Assembly (NCBI RefSeq): GCF_004348735.1
Contig: NZ_SMKT01000023.1
Span: forward strand, 1-64,000
Source of the DNA: Actinomadura sp. KC06
GTDB taxonomy: Bacteria > Actinomycetota > Actinomycetes > Streptosporangiales > Streptosporangiaceae
Direction: 5' to 3'
DNA length: 64,000 bases
Shown: positions 7,936 through 16,257 of the stretch, piece by piece
Position numbering within the stretch: position 1 is the stretch's first letter
Layout of the letters: the number at the start of each line of letters is the position of its first letter
Made by a program: the position numbers and the translations under genes
Notes under the pieces: generated by a model
The model's input: only the letters and a program-made list of their open reading frames with translations
Databases searched by the model: none
Told to the model about the DNA's origin: nothing

Positions 7936-8564
7936 CGATCGCCGTCATCGACGACCAGGACGTCGTGCTGTCGGGCGTCCGCGGATGGATCGCGGAGGAC
8001 CCGCGCGGGATCGAGATCGTGCACACCGCGTCCGGTCCCGACGGGCTGGAGGACGGCCCGGGGACGGACGCCGACGTGCTGGTCGTCGACCTGCGCATAG
8101 CGGGCGAGCTCATCTTCGACCGCATCGCCGAGCTGTCGGCGGCGGGGCACCGCATCGTGGTGTTCTCCCAGCACGCGGAGCCCGACCTCGTGCGCCGCGC
8201 CGAGCAGGCCGGTGCGCGCGCCTTCATCACCAAGGAGTCGAACGAGGGGCGGCGGCATCTCATCGAGGCCGTCCTCGCCGTGCACGCGGGCGAGACCTAC
8301 ACCACGCCCTCGCAGGCCGGCGTGATGCTCGCCGAGGCCGAAGAGCAGCGTCCGAAGTTCTCCGAACAGGAACTGCGCACGATGCGCCTGTGGCTCGGCG
8401 GGCTGACCCGCGCGGCGGTCGCCCGGCAGATGGGGATCAGCGAGTACACCGTCAAGCAGTATCTGGAGCGCGCGAGGGAGAAGTACTCCCGGGCCGGCCG
8501 GGAGGCTCCGACCAGGGTGGACCTCTACCGGGAGGCCCGGCGGGACGGCATCGTGCTTGAATGA
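7920..8564 (+). CDS. Response regulator with LuxR-type DNA-binding domain
   Basis: 214 residues. The receiver domain begins TIAVIDDQDVVLSGV, with Asp11/Asp12 and a potential phospho-acceptor Asp57 in VLVVDLRIAGELI. The loop after Asp57 is unusual (no Pro) and the conserved Lys is kept in FITKES. The C-terminal DNA-binding helices are FSEQELRTMRLWLGGLTRAA and ARQMGISEYTVKQYLERAR, a divergent LuxR helix-turn-helix. It is the last gene of the block that begins with the histidine kinase and is translationally linked (16-nt overlap) to the motif-less kinase-like protein. The atypical receiver suggests regulation other than simple phosphorylation, but this is inference. Confidence 0.85.
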   Translation: MGRTVTIAVIDDQDVVLSGVRGWIAEDPRGIEIVHTASGPDGLEDGPGTDADVLVVDLRIAGELIFDRIAELSAAGHRIVVFSQHAEPDLVRRAEQAGARAFITKESNEGRRHLIEAVLAVHAGETYTTPSQAGVMLAEAEEQRPKFSEQELRTMRLWLGGLTRAAVARQMGISEYTVKQYLERAREKYSRAGREAPTRVDLYREARRDGIVLE

Positions 8565-8672
8565 TCGGGTTGCCGCGGCCGTTTCGATCACCTCTCCCAC
8601 TGCCGCAGAAGTTTCACGCGATCTCAACTCGCTGCGGTATGTGCCTGAACTCCTCGGCCCCTACAGTCCTCA

Positions 8673-8689
8673 GTGTGGAACGTCCACAC
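8673..8689. repeat. Perfect 7-bp inverted repeat upstream of the luxR gene
   Basis: GTGTGGA, a 3-nt spacer, and TCCACAC form a short perfect dyad in the gap between the response regulator and the LuxR gene. A dimeric regulator could bind here; LuxR-type regulators of this locus are the obvious candidates. There is no supporting second copy. Confidence 0.35.
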
Positions 8690-8765
8690 CACGGGGGAAA
8701 CATGAAGCCGGTCCGCACGGCGCGGGCTCCCGCGATAGCCGGGTAAAGACGGACCGGTAAGTGTG

Positions 8766-8797
8766 GCCGGTGGTGTCAACGGGGTGACGCCACCGGC
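8766..8797 (+). promoter_or_regulatory. Strong hairpin just before the luxR coding region
   Basis: GCCGGTGGTGTCA (8766-8778) pairs with TGACGCCACCGGC (8785-8797), with one G-U pair and a 6-nt loop. It is followed by a G-rich stretch rather than a U tract. It ends about 20 nt before the likely start of the LuxR gene and could be a leader hairpin, an attenuator or an intrinsic terminator of the kinase operon. The upstream in-frame GTG at 8763 would force this hairpin into coding sequence, which argues against that start. Confidence 0.5.
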
Positions 8798-8816
8798 ACG
8801 GGTGCACGGGGGAACG

Positions 8817-9407
8817 GTGTATTTATTGATGCGTGAGCAAGAACAGCTGAAGAATTTCGTAAAGCAATCCCGCCACGAGATCCTGTGCATGGCCCCTGCC
8901 TGGCCGGGCGTATTGCGCAGCCTTTATCAAAGCCTCGGCGGTTGCCCGCGTCCTCGGGTCCGTGTCATCGTTCCGGGCTCGAGCCGGAGCTGGATACTCC
9001 GTCCGGTCATGGACAGGGTGGAAAGAGGCGAGGTCCGCTCGGACGACGGGCCTTTCTCGTTCCTCCTGCTGACGGACCGCACGAACGCGCTGGTCTGGAA
9101 CGAGGACAAGGGCGCCCTGGACGTCCGCGCCACCAACCGCGCCGAGTTCGACGGCATGCTCGAGACCTTCGAGGAGCGATGGGACCGGGCGCGGCCCGCC
9201 GATCCGGAGGAGCTGTATCTGATCAACGATCTCCAGTCCGACATCTTCCGCAAGCTGGCCATGGGCATGACGACCGAGGCCACGGCGCGGGCCCTGAACA
9301 TTTCCCCCCGCACCGTTCAGCGCCACGTCAGCAACGTCATGCAGGAGTTGGGCGCGCGCAGCCGCCTGGAACTCGGCATGCGCCTGGCAGCCGCCGATCT
9401 AGTCTGA
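8817..9407 (+). CDS. LuxR family transcriptional regulator with TrmB/PLD-like N-terminus
   Basis: 196 residues from the GTG at 8817, which follows GGGGGA closely. The ATG at 8829 and the GTG at 8763 are alternative starts. The N-terminal 120 residues (SRHEILCMAPAWPGVLRSLY, then VRVIVPGSSRSWIL) resemble the PLD-like sensor domain seen in some actinobacterial LuxR/TrmB proteins and carry no receiver aspartate. The C-terminal helix-turn-helix is clear: LAMGMTTEATARALNISPRT then VQRHVSNVMQELGARSRLEL. It is thus a stand-alone regulator, probably ligand-controlled. If the 8817 start is used, the fourth codon pair includes a rare TTA (8823). Confidence 0.8.
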   Translation: MYLLMREQEQLKNFVKQSRHEILCMAPAWPGVLRSLYQSLGGCPRPRVRVIVPGSSRSWILRPVMDRVERGEVRSDDGPFSFLLLTDRTNALVWNEDKGALDVRATNRAEFDGMLETFEERWDRARPADPEELYLINDLQSDIFRKLAMGMTTEATARALNISPRTVQRHVSNVMQELGARSRLELGMRLAAADLV

Positions 9408-9427
9408 CGAAACTTCGCTCCGGACCT

Positions 9428-10063
9428 TTAGAATTCGCTCCCCATCCGGCCGTCGAGCATTTCGGTGAAACGTGCCCGGTCGTTCTGGTGCGGGAATGGC
9501 TCGTCGGGGACGGGGACGTCCAGGAACCGGCACAGCGGCTCCCAACCCTCCGCGACATCGAAGACCAGCAGGCGGCCGGCGGGGATCTCCCGCCGGACGG
9601 CCGCGTTATGGCGGGTGAAGACGGCCTTGGCGTAGTCGGCGTCCTCGAACCGGCCGCCGAACAGGCCGTTCCAGACGACCGCCTTCGCCATACGCCGCAG
9701 CTGCGCCAGGACGGGGTCGGAGCCGTCGTCCTCCGCCATGGCGACGCGGTAGATGCTGTCCCGGGCGCTCTCGTACCAGCGGTCCGGGTCGCGCTCGGTG
9801 AGGATCATCTTCGCGTCCGGATAATGCCGGGTGAGCTCGCGCCAGAACCGCGCGCCCGGCCAGTCCACCGTGCTCCGGTAGCCGCGGTAGATCTCGTCCC
9901 ACACGGGCCGGCCGTTGGCGGCGTCCTCCCAGCCGTCCAGCTCCGACGGCCGTTCGAGCATGCCGAGCATGTGGTGGCAGGGGCCGAAGTCCAGCCGTTC
10001 CAGCGCGGTCTTGAGGGAAAGCGTTCCGGTGCGCCCGAATCCGGCGCCAATGATCTGGATCAT
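9428..10063 (-). CDS. Sulfotransferase family protein
   Basis: 211 residues beginning MIQIIGAGFGRTGTLSLKTA, which is the 5'-phosphosulfate loop of PAPS-dependent sulfotransferases (GxGRTGT type). Other family landmarks are FGPCHHMLGML, KMILTERDPDRWYESARDS (the 3'-phosphate site) and a C-terminal RLLVFDVAEGWEPLCRFLDV. The length and motifs match the compact Sulfotransfer_4 group. AAAGGAAACC lies directly before the ATG at 10063. It is convergent with the LuxR gene and divergent from the large membrane protein gene. The acceptor is unknown and no biosynthetic genes surround it. Confidence 0.88.
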   Translation of the reverse strand: MIQIIGAGFGRTGTLSLKTALERLDFGPCHHMLGMLERPSELDGWEDAANGRPVWDEIYRGYRSTVDWPGARFWRELTRHYPDAKMILTERDPDRWYESARDSIYRVAMAEDDGSDPVLAQLRRMAKAVVWNGLFGGRFEDADYAKAVFTRHNAAVRREIPAGRLLVFDVAEGWEPLCRFLDVPVPDEPFPHQNDRARFTEMLDGRMGSEF

Positions 10064-10151
10064 GGTTTCCTTTCGGTGTTCGAGGACCGCCATGACAATG
10101 CTGCACCCCCATGTAAAATGCACACCGGCTGCCTGGTGAAGGGTCGGCGGG

Positions 10152-12353
10152 ATGGGCGGGAAACGCGAGGTCGACTCGGCGGCGGAGAAATACGTCCTCG
10201 GCGGTCTCTGGCGATTCGCCGCCGTCCGACTGCTCCTGGGCATCCTCCTGCTGATGGTCGGCGACTTCGCCTTCAGCGCCACGGTGGACGAGATGAAGGC
10301 CACCTGGCGGGCCGAGAGAGGTGACGGCGCCCGGGGTGTGTTCACCGCGGAATCGTTGTCGTGCTCGCGAGAAGTATGTTTCTGGTACGGCATGTTCCGG
10401 CCCGGCGGCGACCCGCATGAGAAAGCCGTCACGGTCGAACTGCGGGGCGTGGACGAGGACTCCCTGTCCACTGGGGATTCGGTTCCCGCCCTGGACGTCG
10501 GTTCACCGGACTTCGTCCACATGGCCGGCGGATCACCGGACTGGGGCGGGCCGGTCGTCGCGGGTTTCGTCGTCGTCTTCACCGGGGGCATGGGGACGGG
10601 TGCGATCGGCTGGGTGCTCTGGCGGGTGCATCGTACGCGGCCTTCTCGCGCATCGCGCAGGCGGGAACTGAAAGGGTACGGCAGTTCGGCGGTGCGGGAT
10701 TTCCTCAACCGGGACAGGTGGGGCTGGTCGGCCTGGCCTGGCCGGTCCACGGTCCGGGGAAAGATGGCGAGGTCCTGGGGGAGGACCGCGGCCGCGGTGT
10801 TCATCTTGATCCCGCTGGGTGCGGTGACGGCCTCTCAATGCGCCGTCTGGTTCGCGGGCCGGGACGAGGCCTCGTCGGTCGAGTCGGTCGTCGGTTCGTG
10901 GCCGCTGGTCCTCATGGCCGTCATGGCCACCGTCGCGATCCAGGTGCTCCGGCTGGTTCTGGTGCGACCGCGAATGTGGGTGGCCGATGACGAGATCGTC
11001 ATCTGGGACGGGCTGCTGCTGTGGAAAGCGCTTCGGATTCCGCGTACCGGCATCGCGGCGGTGCGACAGGGCAGTGGGCCAGGTCGACGTCAAAACGAGG
11101 AGGCGGCTTATCTGACGCCGTTCGGGGACGAGGTGAACCTCGTCCTGCGGATGCGGGACGCCGTTCCTCTCCCCGCGCGGCGCCTGCGGTGGGGGAATTG
11201 GTTCTGGGTCATGCTGTCGTCGAGCGGCGACGAGTCGCGGCCGACGATTCCGCAGCGAGGACGTCCGGTCCGCGAGCTGTGGCTCCGGGTCAAGGCGCCG
11301 CGCAGGGTGGCCATCGACCTCGACCGCTGGCTGGCGGACGAGGAGACGTCCCCGCCGCCGCGGTTCGCACCGGACGATCACGCCTATCACGGCCGGGTTC
11401 GCACGCACCACGGTGTCGGCAGCACGCGCCTCAAGATCAAAGGACGGCTCGCCCAGCCGGTGCTCGCCGAGTTCGTCAACGACGGCTCCGGCACGCTGAC
11501 TGCCTCCCTGCGGCGTGCCGAGTTCGGCCGTGGCATCCCGGTGGTGTCGTGCGGTCCCGGTGCTCCGCCCGCCGCCATCGTCTTGGACGACCGCTGGGTC
11601 ACGGACGAGGCCCTCACCAACCGGTTCCTGCACGTCGAAGCCGAAGGGCCCTGGACCGTCACGATCGGCGGTCCGGAGCGGGCACGCCCGTTCACCCGCT
11701 CGGCCACGGGTCACGGGCCCGAAGTGCTCACATACGAGGGGCCACCTGGCATCGCCGTGCTGACGTCTCCGGACGGGGAGTCTCACGAGGTCCATCTGCG
11801 CGGACCCGACCTGGCCGGGCTCTACGGCCGCAAGCCGGTGGCGTCCGCGGGTGGGCTCGGGCGAGGGCCGGCGGGCGGGTCCTCGGTGCCGAGCTTGAGC
11901 ACGTTCGCCGTGCCGTCAGGGTCGGTGCTCCAGATCAGGGCCGACAGAACCGAGTGGCGGATCGACGTGACGCCACTGGATCAAGCCGATGTGGATTCCC
12001 TGCGGCGTTCCGGGCCCGAGGACGAGATGACCGTGCCGCCCACCGGCCATGTCAGGCCGTTCGAGGGATCCATCGCGGGCGATCGCGCCGCGGTCGTCCG
12101 CTACCTGGGGCCGCCGGGGCGCGTCCTGTTCCGAGGCGAGGGCGGCTTCGGCCTTGTGCGCCTCGACGCCACGCTCGTCCCCTTGCGGACGCTCGCGCCC
12201 CCGGCCGGAGAGCAGGCGGTGGAGCTCCGGTCCCACTCGCTCGTCCAGGTCACCGGAGGCCCCGGCACCTGGTCCATGCAAGAAGCCCACACCGCGACCG
12301 TGTCTCGTCCTTCTAAGGGAGACGAGTTGCAACACGCACCAAGCAGGACCTGA
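10152..12353 (+). CDS. Large membrane protein with repeated beta-rich C-terminal region, function unknown
   Basis: 733 residues, not recognised. Membrane helices lie at about 22-42, 135-160, 210-230 and 245-265, with a stretch of about 90 residues between the first two that should be extracellular and contains two Cys (LSCSREVCFWYG). After the last helix, VADDEIVIWDGLLLWKALRI looks like the start of a PH-like bacterial domain. Residues from about 420 contain two related beta units, each with a GPWTV/TEWRI-type strand followed by a YxGPPG segment (VLTYEGPPGIAVLTS; VVRYLGPPGRVLFRG). This suggests a duplicated sandwich domain. A relic of another gene begins inside its 3' end. Confidence 0.6.
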   Translation: MGGKREVDSAAEKYVLGGLWRFAAVRLLLGILLLMVGDFAFSATVDEMKATWRAERGDGARGVFTAESLSCSREVCFWYGMFRPGGDPHEKAVTVELRGVDEDSLSTGDSVPALDVGSPDFVHMAGGSPDWGGPVVAGFVVVFTGGMGTGAIGWVLWRVHRTRPSRASRRRELKGYGSSAVRDFLNRDRWGWSAWPGRSTVRGKMARSWGRTAAAVFILIPLGAVTASQCAVWFAGRDEASSVESVVGSWPLVLMAVMATVAIQVLRLVLVRPRMWVADDEIVIWDGLLLWKALRIPRTGIAAVRQGSGPGRRQNEEAAYLTPFGDEVNLVLRMRDAVPLPARRLRWGNWFWVMLSSSGDESRPTIPQRGRPVRELWLRVKAPRRVAIDLDRWLADEETSPPPRFAPDDHAYHGRVRTHHGVGSTRLKIKGRLAQPVLAEFVNDGSGTLTASLRRAEFGRGIPVVSCGPGAPPAAIVLDDRWVTDEALTNRFLHVEAEGPWTVTIGGPERARPFTRSATGHGPEVLTYEGPPGIAVLTSPDGESHEVHLRGPDLAGLYGRKPVASAGGLGRGPAGGSSVPSLSTFAVPSGSVLQIRADRTEWRIDVTPLDQADVDSLRRSGPEDEMTVPPTGHVRPFEGSIAGDRAAVVRYLGPPGRVLFRGEGGFGLVRLDATLVPLRTLAPPAGEQAVELRSHSLVQVTGGPGTWSMQEAHTATVSRPSKGDELQHAPSRT

Positions 12354-12549
12354 TCATCGCCGCCGCCGAGTCGCGGGTGGGGCCGCCGACCGTCCCCGAC
12401 CTGGGCGATTTCCGGGCCGAGTTGCGGATGGTGCTCGAATCCCGCGCCCGCGCCTACCGGCGCCGGGGGTCGACCGGCTGCTGGCGGGTGTGATCGGGTC
12501 GGCGGCGGAGGCGGGGGCCGCGCGCGGCTCGACTCCGGTGCGGTCCTGA
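12338..12549 (+). pseudogene. Relic of a TetR-family regulator gene
   Basis: From 12338 one frame reads TKQDLIIAAAESRVGPPTVP followed by DLGDFRAELRMVLESRARAY, which resembles the end of a TetR DNA-binding domain and the start of its C-terminal domain. The frame breaks near 12465. The text continues one frame over as PGVDRLLAGVIGSAAEAGAA to a stop at 12547-12549. There is no start or helix-turn-helix upstream, where the sequence belongs to the 733-residue gene. The fragment is about 70 residues of a normally 190-210 residue protein. Confidence 0.5.
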
Positions 12550-12584
12550 TCCTCGCCCACGAATCGCGGTCGCGGAGGTGGAGG

Positions 12585-12679
12585 CCGCGGCCCGGGAGGC
12601 GGGCGGCGGCGCCACCGGCAAGATCCTCAAGCGCGAGATCGCCGCGCCCGCGCGGGACGCGGAGGAGGCGAAGGCGTGA
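12585..12679 (+). pseudogene. Possible relic of the 3' end of an acyl-CoA synthetase gene
   Basis: An open stretch ends at 12679 and reads VAEVEAAAREAGGGATGKIL then KREIAAPARDAEEAKA. GATGKILKRE matches the C-terminal A10 motif (NxTGKILKRxL) of AMP-forming acyl-CoA synthetases, whose lysine is catalytic. Nothing upstream belongs to such an enzyme, so if the match is real only about 30 codons survive. The gap 12550-12731 holds nothing else that I can recognise. Confidence 0.35.
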
Positions 12680-12731
12680 CGGTGTGAGCGGCCCCGAGGC
12701 CGGGACCGCCTGACCGGCCGTGCCGCGTCCC

Positions 12732-15362
12732 TCAGCCTCGGACGCGGTGGACGGTGAAGTTCGGCACCCCCGCGCCCGCGATGCCGTGCGTCAGCGCGGA
12801 CGGGGTCAGCACGGCGAACCCGCCGCCGACGTCCATCGGCCTGCCAGGGAGATCGTCGACGATCTGGCGTCCCTCCCCGTCGAGCAGCAGGAACCGCTCG
12901 GGCCGTCCTTCCGCGGCCGGGCGGATCGCGGTGAACAGGTTCCCGGCCGCCCCGTAGCGAGTGAGCGCCCCGGTCTCCAGCAGATCGCGGATGGTCGTCG
13001 CGCCGCCCTGAGTCTGGACGATCACGGCCCGCCCGCTCGGATCGCTCCCCGAACCGCCACGCGACCCCGCCCGGCAGACGATCAGCACATCCCCGTCTCC
13101 GTCGCCGTCGCATTGGACGAGCGGCGCGTACGTCCCGGCCAGTGCGCGGCCCGTCGCCCGGTCGAGGACGACGCCGCCCTCCGCCGTCCCGACGACGATC
13201 GTCCTGCCGCCCCCGTCGTGCAGCAGTTCCGGGTCCCGGTACCGCGTGCCGAGCCGCCATCGCTCCTTGCCGTCCGACGTCCCGTACGCGATGAGGTCGC
13301 GGGGTTCCCGCCTCCCGTTCTCGCCATCGGCGAACCGGGCGGCGAGGACGAGCCCGCCGCCGGCGCCGACCGGGCTGACTCCGCGCTTGCGCCACAGCTC
13401 GTGGCGCGTCCCGGTCGCGAACACGACCGTCTCGTCGCGCCCGTCTTCGGGGCCGTCGTAGCTCGTCACCTCGACCGCGAAGGCCGAGCGGTCGGCCGCC
13501 TTCAGCGTCAGGAACGCGTTCCCGGACGTGACCCGCTTCGTCCAGCGGGTTCGGCCGTCCTTCAGGGAGAGCGCGGCGACGCCCTCCGCGTCCCCGTCCT
13601 CGTACCGGACGAGCACCAGCCCTTCCCCGTCCACGATGTGCGGGACGGAGACGAACCCCGCCTTGGCCCCGCCGCCGAGCGACGCGCCCTCCCGGACGGA
13701 CCACCGCACCTTCCCGGTCGCGGCGTCGGCCACGACGAGCCTGTCGAGATCATCGTCCGCGCGGTCCCGGCCCGTGTAGACGACCGCGTCCCCGGCGAGG
13801 TCGATGCTGATCAACGACTCCAGCCCGGTGTCCTTGGCGGGCGGGGGCACGGGGGCCTCGCCGGCCCCGGCCGTCCAGAGCGGCGCCGCGTCGATCCGCG
13901 GCGGCCGTGCCGTCGCGGGGCCGGGCCGGGACGGTTCGGACGGCGGCTTCGCGCCCACGGCCGCCGCGTGCACGGCGAGACCGTCCGGCCTGGACGAGAT
14001 CGACCCCGCCCGCGTCACCCGGAACGCCGCGACGTGCTCCGAGAGCGCGGTCGCCTCGCCGGGCGGCGGCGTCCCGAGCCGGTTCGCCGCCCGGTCCACG
14101 ATGGCGTACCGGGCGGGCCGCCCCTCGACGGCGGATCCCATGACGAGGATCCGGTCCTGCCGGACGATCCCGACCCGCGCCATCGTCTCTTCGCCGAACG
14201 GCCGTTTCGCCGAGACGACCGGCTCCCCGTGACGGCCGGGCCGGATCGTGACGAGCCGTCCGTCGGAGCCCGAGCAGGCGATCAGCGTCCGTCCGTCGTC
14301 GGCGCAGCCGTAAAAGGTGAGGGGCTCGGACGTCCCGTCGCCGTCCGCCTTCGGCGAGTGCTTCGTCGGACGGCCGGTGGCGATGTCGATGAGCATCGTC
14401 CGGTCACGGCTGTATGTGCGTCCGGGAGGCGTCTCGTTCACCTTGATGACGGCCGTCCCGTTCGCGGCGGCCATCAGATGGGAACTCTCAACCGTGTCGC
14501 CCAGGTCCCATCGCTTCTTGCCGCTGGTCACGTCCAGGGCGAAGACGTCGGTGTCCTTGCGCCGTTCTCCCCAGATGTGCGTCGGAGGGGCCTCGGCGCC
14601 GTGCGTCTCCCCGAGCACCACGTCACCGGCGATCCGGAAGGCCCAGCCGTCCGCGTTGCGCCACAGCTCGCGGCCGGTCGCCGGGTCGAGCGCGACGGTC
14701 TCCGGGTCGAGGCCCTGCCGCGACTCCAGACTCGTCAGGATGACCCGCGTGTCCGCGCCGAGCAGCCGCATGCGCTGCTCGCGGTCGTCGCCGCTCTTGT
14801 CCCCGCCGCGCGGCCGGATGAGCGGACGCTTCCACCGGACGGCGCCGTCCTTGCCGGAAAGCGCGGCGACCCCCAGCTCGCTCTCGCGCCGCTCACCGCC
14901 TACGCCGTACTGGACGAGAACGGTCCAATCGTCCCCGTCCCCGTAGATGAGGGGCTTGCCGTCGGCGCCCCGCAGATGCTCCGCCTGGTACCCGGAATCG
15001 TGATGGGCGACCGCGCCGCCACCGCCCCGGAGCGGATGGCCGCTGTCGAGGACCCAGCGGGGCGTCCCCGTCCTGGCGTCGACGGCGGCGAGCCGGGCGC
15101 CGTCGAGGCCGACGTCTCCGGCGACGACTGCGGTGTCACCGCGCAGCTCGATCCCGGCGACCCTCGACATGCCGAGCTTGCGCTCGTCCCACAACGGCTT
15201 CCCGCCGAACGAGACCGGGGCCGGCCGCTTCTCCCCGTGCGGCAGGTCGGCGACGTCCTGGCCGCCGCACGCCCGCACCCCGCCGAGAACCAGAAGCAGC
15301 AGGACGGCCAGCAGGCCGCCGCCCCACCACAGCGCGCGTGTTCGAGTCATCGTCGGCCGCAT
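12732..15362 (-). CDS. Membrane-anchored PQQ-like beta-propeller protein
   Basis: 876 residues from the ATG at 15362, preceded by GAGAGGCGGG; a second ATG 12 nt inside has no ribosome site. One membrane helix (about residues 12-30, WGGGLLAVLLLLVLGGVRAC) anchors an otherwise extracellular protein. The body repeats blades of the form LxAVDARTGTPRWVLD, VALDPATGRELWRNAD, FALDVTSGKKRWDLGD, VVADAATGKVRWSV and LDRATGRALAGTY, the WD40-like PQQ repeat pattern (DxxTGxxxW). There are enough blades for about two eight-bladed propellers, with a Pro-rich linker near the middle. No catalytic residues of a quinoprotein dehydrogenase were recognised, so a sensing or scaffolding role is more likely. Confidence 0.75.
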   Translation of the reverse strand: MRPTMTRTRALWWGGGLLAVLLLLVLGGVRACGGQDVADLPHGEKRPAPVSFGGKPLWDERKLGMSRVAGIELRGDTAVVAGDVGLDGARLAAVDARTGTPRWVLDSGHPLRGGGGAVAHHDSGYQAEHLRGADGKPLIYGDGDDWTVLVQYGVGGERRESELGVAALSGKDGAVRWKRPLIRPRGGDKSGDDREQRMRLLGADTRVILTSLESRQGLDPETVALDPATGRELWRNADGWAFRIAGDVVLGETHGAEAPPTHIWGERRKDTDVFALDVTSGKKRWDLGDTVESSHLMAAANGTAVIKVNETPPGRTYSRDRTMLIDIATGRPTKHSPKADGDGTSEPLTFYGCADDGRTLIACSGSDGRLVTIRPGRHGEPVVSAKRPFGEETMARVGIVRQDRILVMGSAVEGRPARYAIVDRAANRLGTPPPGEATALSEHVAAFRVTRAGSISSRPDGLAVHAAAVGAKPPSEPSRPGPATARPPRIDAAPLWTAGAGEAPVPPPAKDTGLESLISIDLAGDAVVYTGRDRADDDLDRLVVADAATGKVRWSVREGASLGGGAKAGFVSVPHIVDGEGLVLVRYEDGDAEGVAALSLKDGRTRWTKRVTSGNAFLTLKAADRSAFAVEVTSYDGPEDGRDETVVFATGTRHELWRKRGVSPVGAGGGLVLAARFADGENGRREPRDLIAYGTSDGKERWRLGTRYRDPELLHDGGGRTIVVGTAEGGVVLDRATGRALAGTYAPLVQCDGDGDGDVLIVCRAGSRGGSGSDPSGRAVIVQTQGGATTIRDLLETGALTRYGAAGNLFTAIRPAAEGRPERFLLLDGEGRQIVDDLPGRPMDVGGGFAVLTPSALTHGIAGAGVPNFTVHRVRG

Positions 15363-15711
15363 GGCCCGCCTCTCGTCCGTCCTGCCCGGCGGACGACGGT
15401 TCGTCCTGCCACCGAGTGCGGGGGATGCGTGCAGACGCCGAGGCCGCCACCCGGAGCGGCCGACCTCGCGAACCGCACGATAGTGGGTCGGACGCGACCG
15501 CCGATTGTGAGCCCGGTCACACTCTCTGCAGACATCCGCACACCCGGTGCCGTGCGAAACCATGACGACCAGCACCACGGGAGTCGCCCACATGGCACCG
15601 TTCTGCCGCCTTCCGTCCGGACGGCCGGACTCGGCCATCACCCATCCCCTCCCTGCCGGCGAACGAAGCACATTTCCGGCAACCATGTCGTCAGGGCAGG
15701 GAGAGGGTTCG
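15363..15711. other. Divergent gap between propeller gene and ECF sigma gene
   Basis: 349 nt with no convincing gene. Short frames through it lack codon bias and start signals. It must carry the promoters of both flanking genes. I could not identify a clear -35/-10 pair or an ECF autoregulatory promoter by eye. Confidence 0.5.
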
Positions 15712-16257
15712 ATGGACGGGGACATCAGGCTCAGGCAGCGGCTGGCGGCGGGAGACGACGCGGCGCTGCAGGACACCTACGACCGCTGTTCGTCGATGGT
15801 GTACCGGCTGGCCTTACGGGTGACACGGAGCCGTGAGGCCGCCGAGGAGATAACGCAGGACGTGTTCGTCCACCTGTGGGAGCACCCTTACGCGTTCGAC
15901 CCCGGCCGCGGGAGCCTGCGGACGTGGCTGGCGCTGCTCGCCCACCGGCGCGCGGTCGACTGGGTCCGCAGGGAGGAGCGCCGGCGGCGACTGCTGGACG
16001 CGGTCGGGAACCCCGAACCGGCCGCGCCCATCATCGACGTGATCATCGCCGACGAGACGGGGGCGCGGGTGCGGCACGCGGTGGCGGCCCTCCCGCTGCG
16101 CCTGCGCGAGGCGATCGAGCTCGCCTACTACCACGGACGGACCTACCGGCAGGCCGCCGCCGAGCTGGGGTTACCGGAGGGCACCGTCAAATCGCGGATC
16201 CGCACCGGGCTGCGCAGCATCGCCGACACCCTGGCCGAGGAAGGGAGCACCCCATGA
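15712..16257 (+). CDS. ECF-type RNA polymerase sigma factor
   Basis: 181 residues from the ATG at 15712, preceded by GGGAGAGGG. Region 2 (about 25-90) shows RLALRVTRSREAAEEITQDV and FVHLWEHPYAFDPGRGSLRT. Region 4 (about 125-175) shows LPLRLREAIELAYYHGRTYR then QAAAELGLPEGTVKSRIRTG. This is a complete small ECF sigma factor without extra domains. It overlaps the next gene by ATGA, the arrangement of sigma factor plus regulator. Two rare TTA leucine codons occur at 15814 and 16171, which in streptomycete-type actinomycetes makes expression depend on the bldA tRNA. Confidence 0.93.
   Translation: MDGDIRLRQRLAAGDDAALQDTYDRCSSMVYRLALRVTRSREAAEEITQDVFVHLWEHPYAFDPGRGSLRTWLALLAHRRAVDWVRREERRRRLLDAVGNPEPAAPIIDVIIADETGARVRHAVAALPLRLREAIELAYYHGRTYRQAAAELGLPEGTVKSRIRTGLRSIADTLAEEGSTP

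Noticed and set aside
8702-8746. A 14-codon open frame (MKPVRTARAPAIAG) before the luxR gene, as a possible leader peptide
   Set aside because: It has no runs of regulatory codons and no clear pairing with the hairpin downstream, so chance is the simpler explanation.
12720-15836. A 1038-codon open frame on the forward strand opposite the propeller gene
   Set aside because: It is Arg/Pro/Gly/Val-rich with no domain pattern. The reverse strand encodes clear propeller blades, and long antisense frames are common at this GC content.
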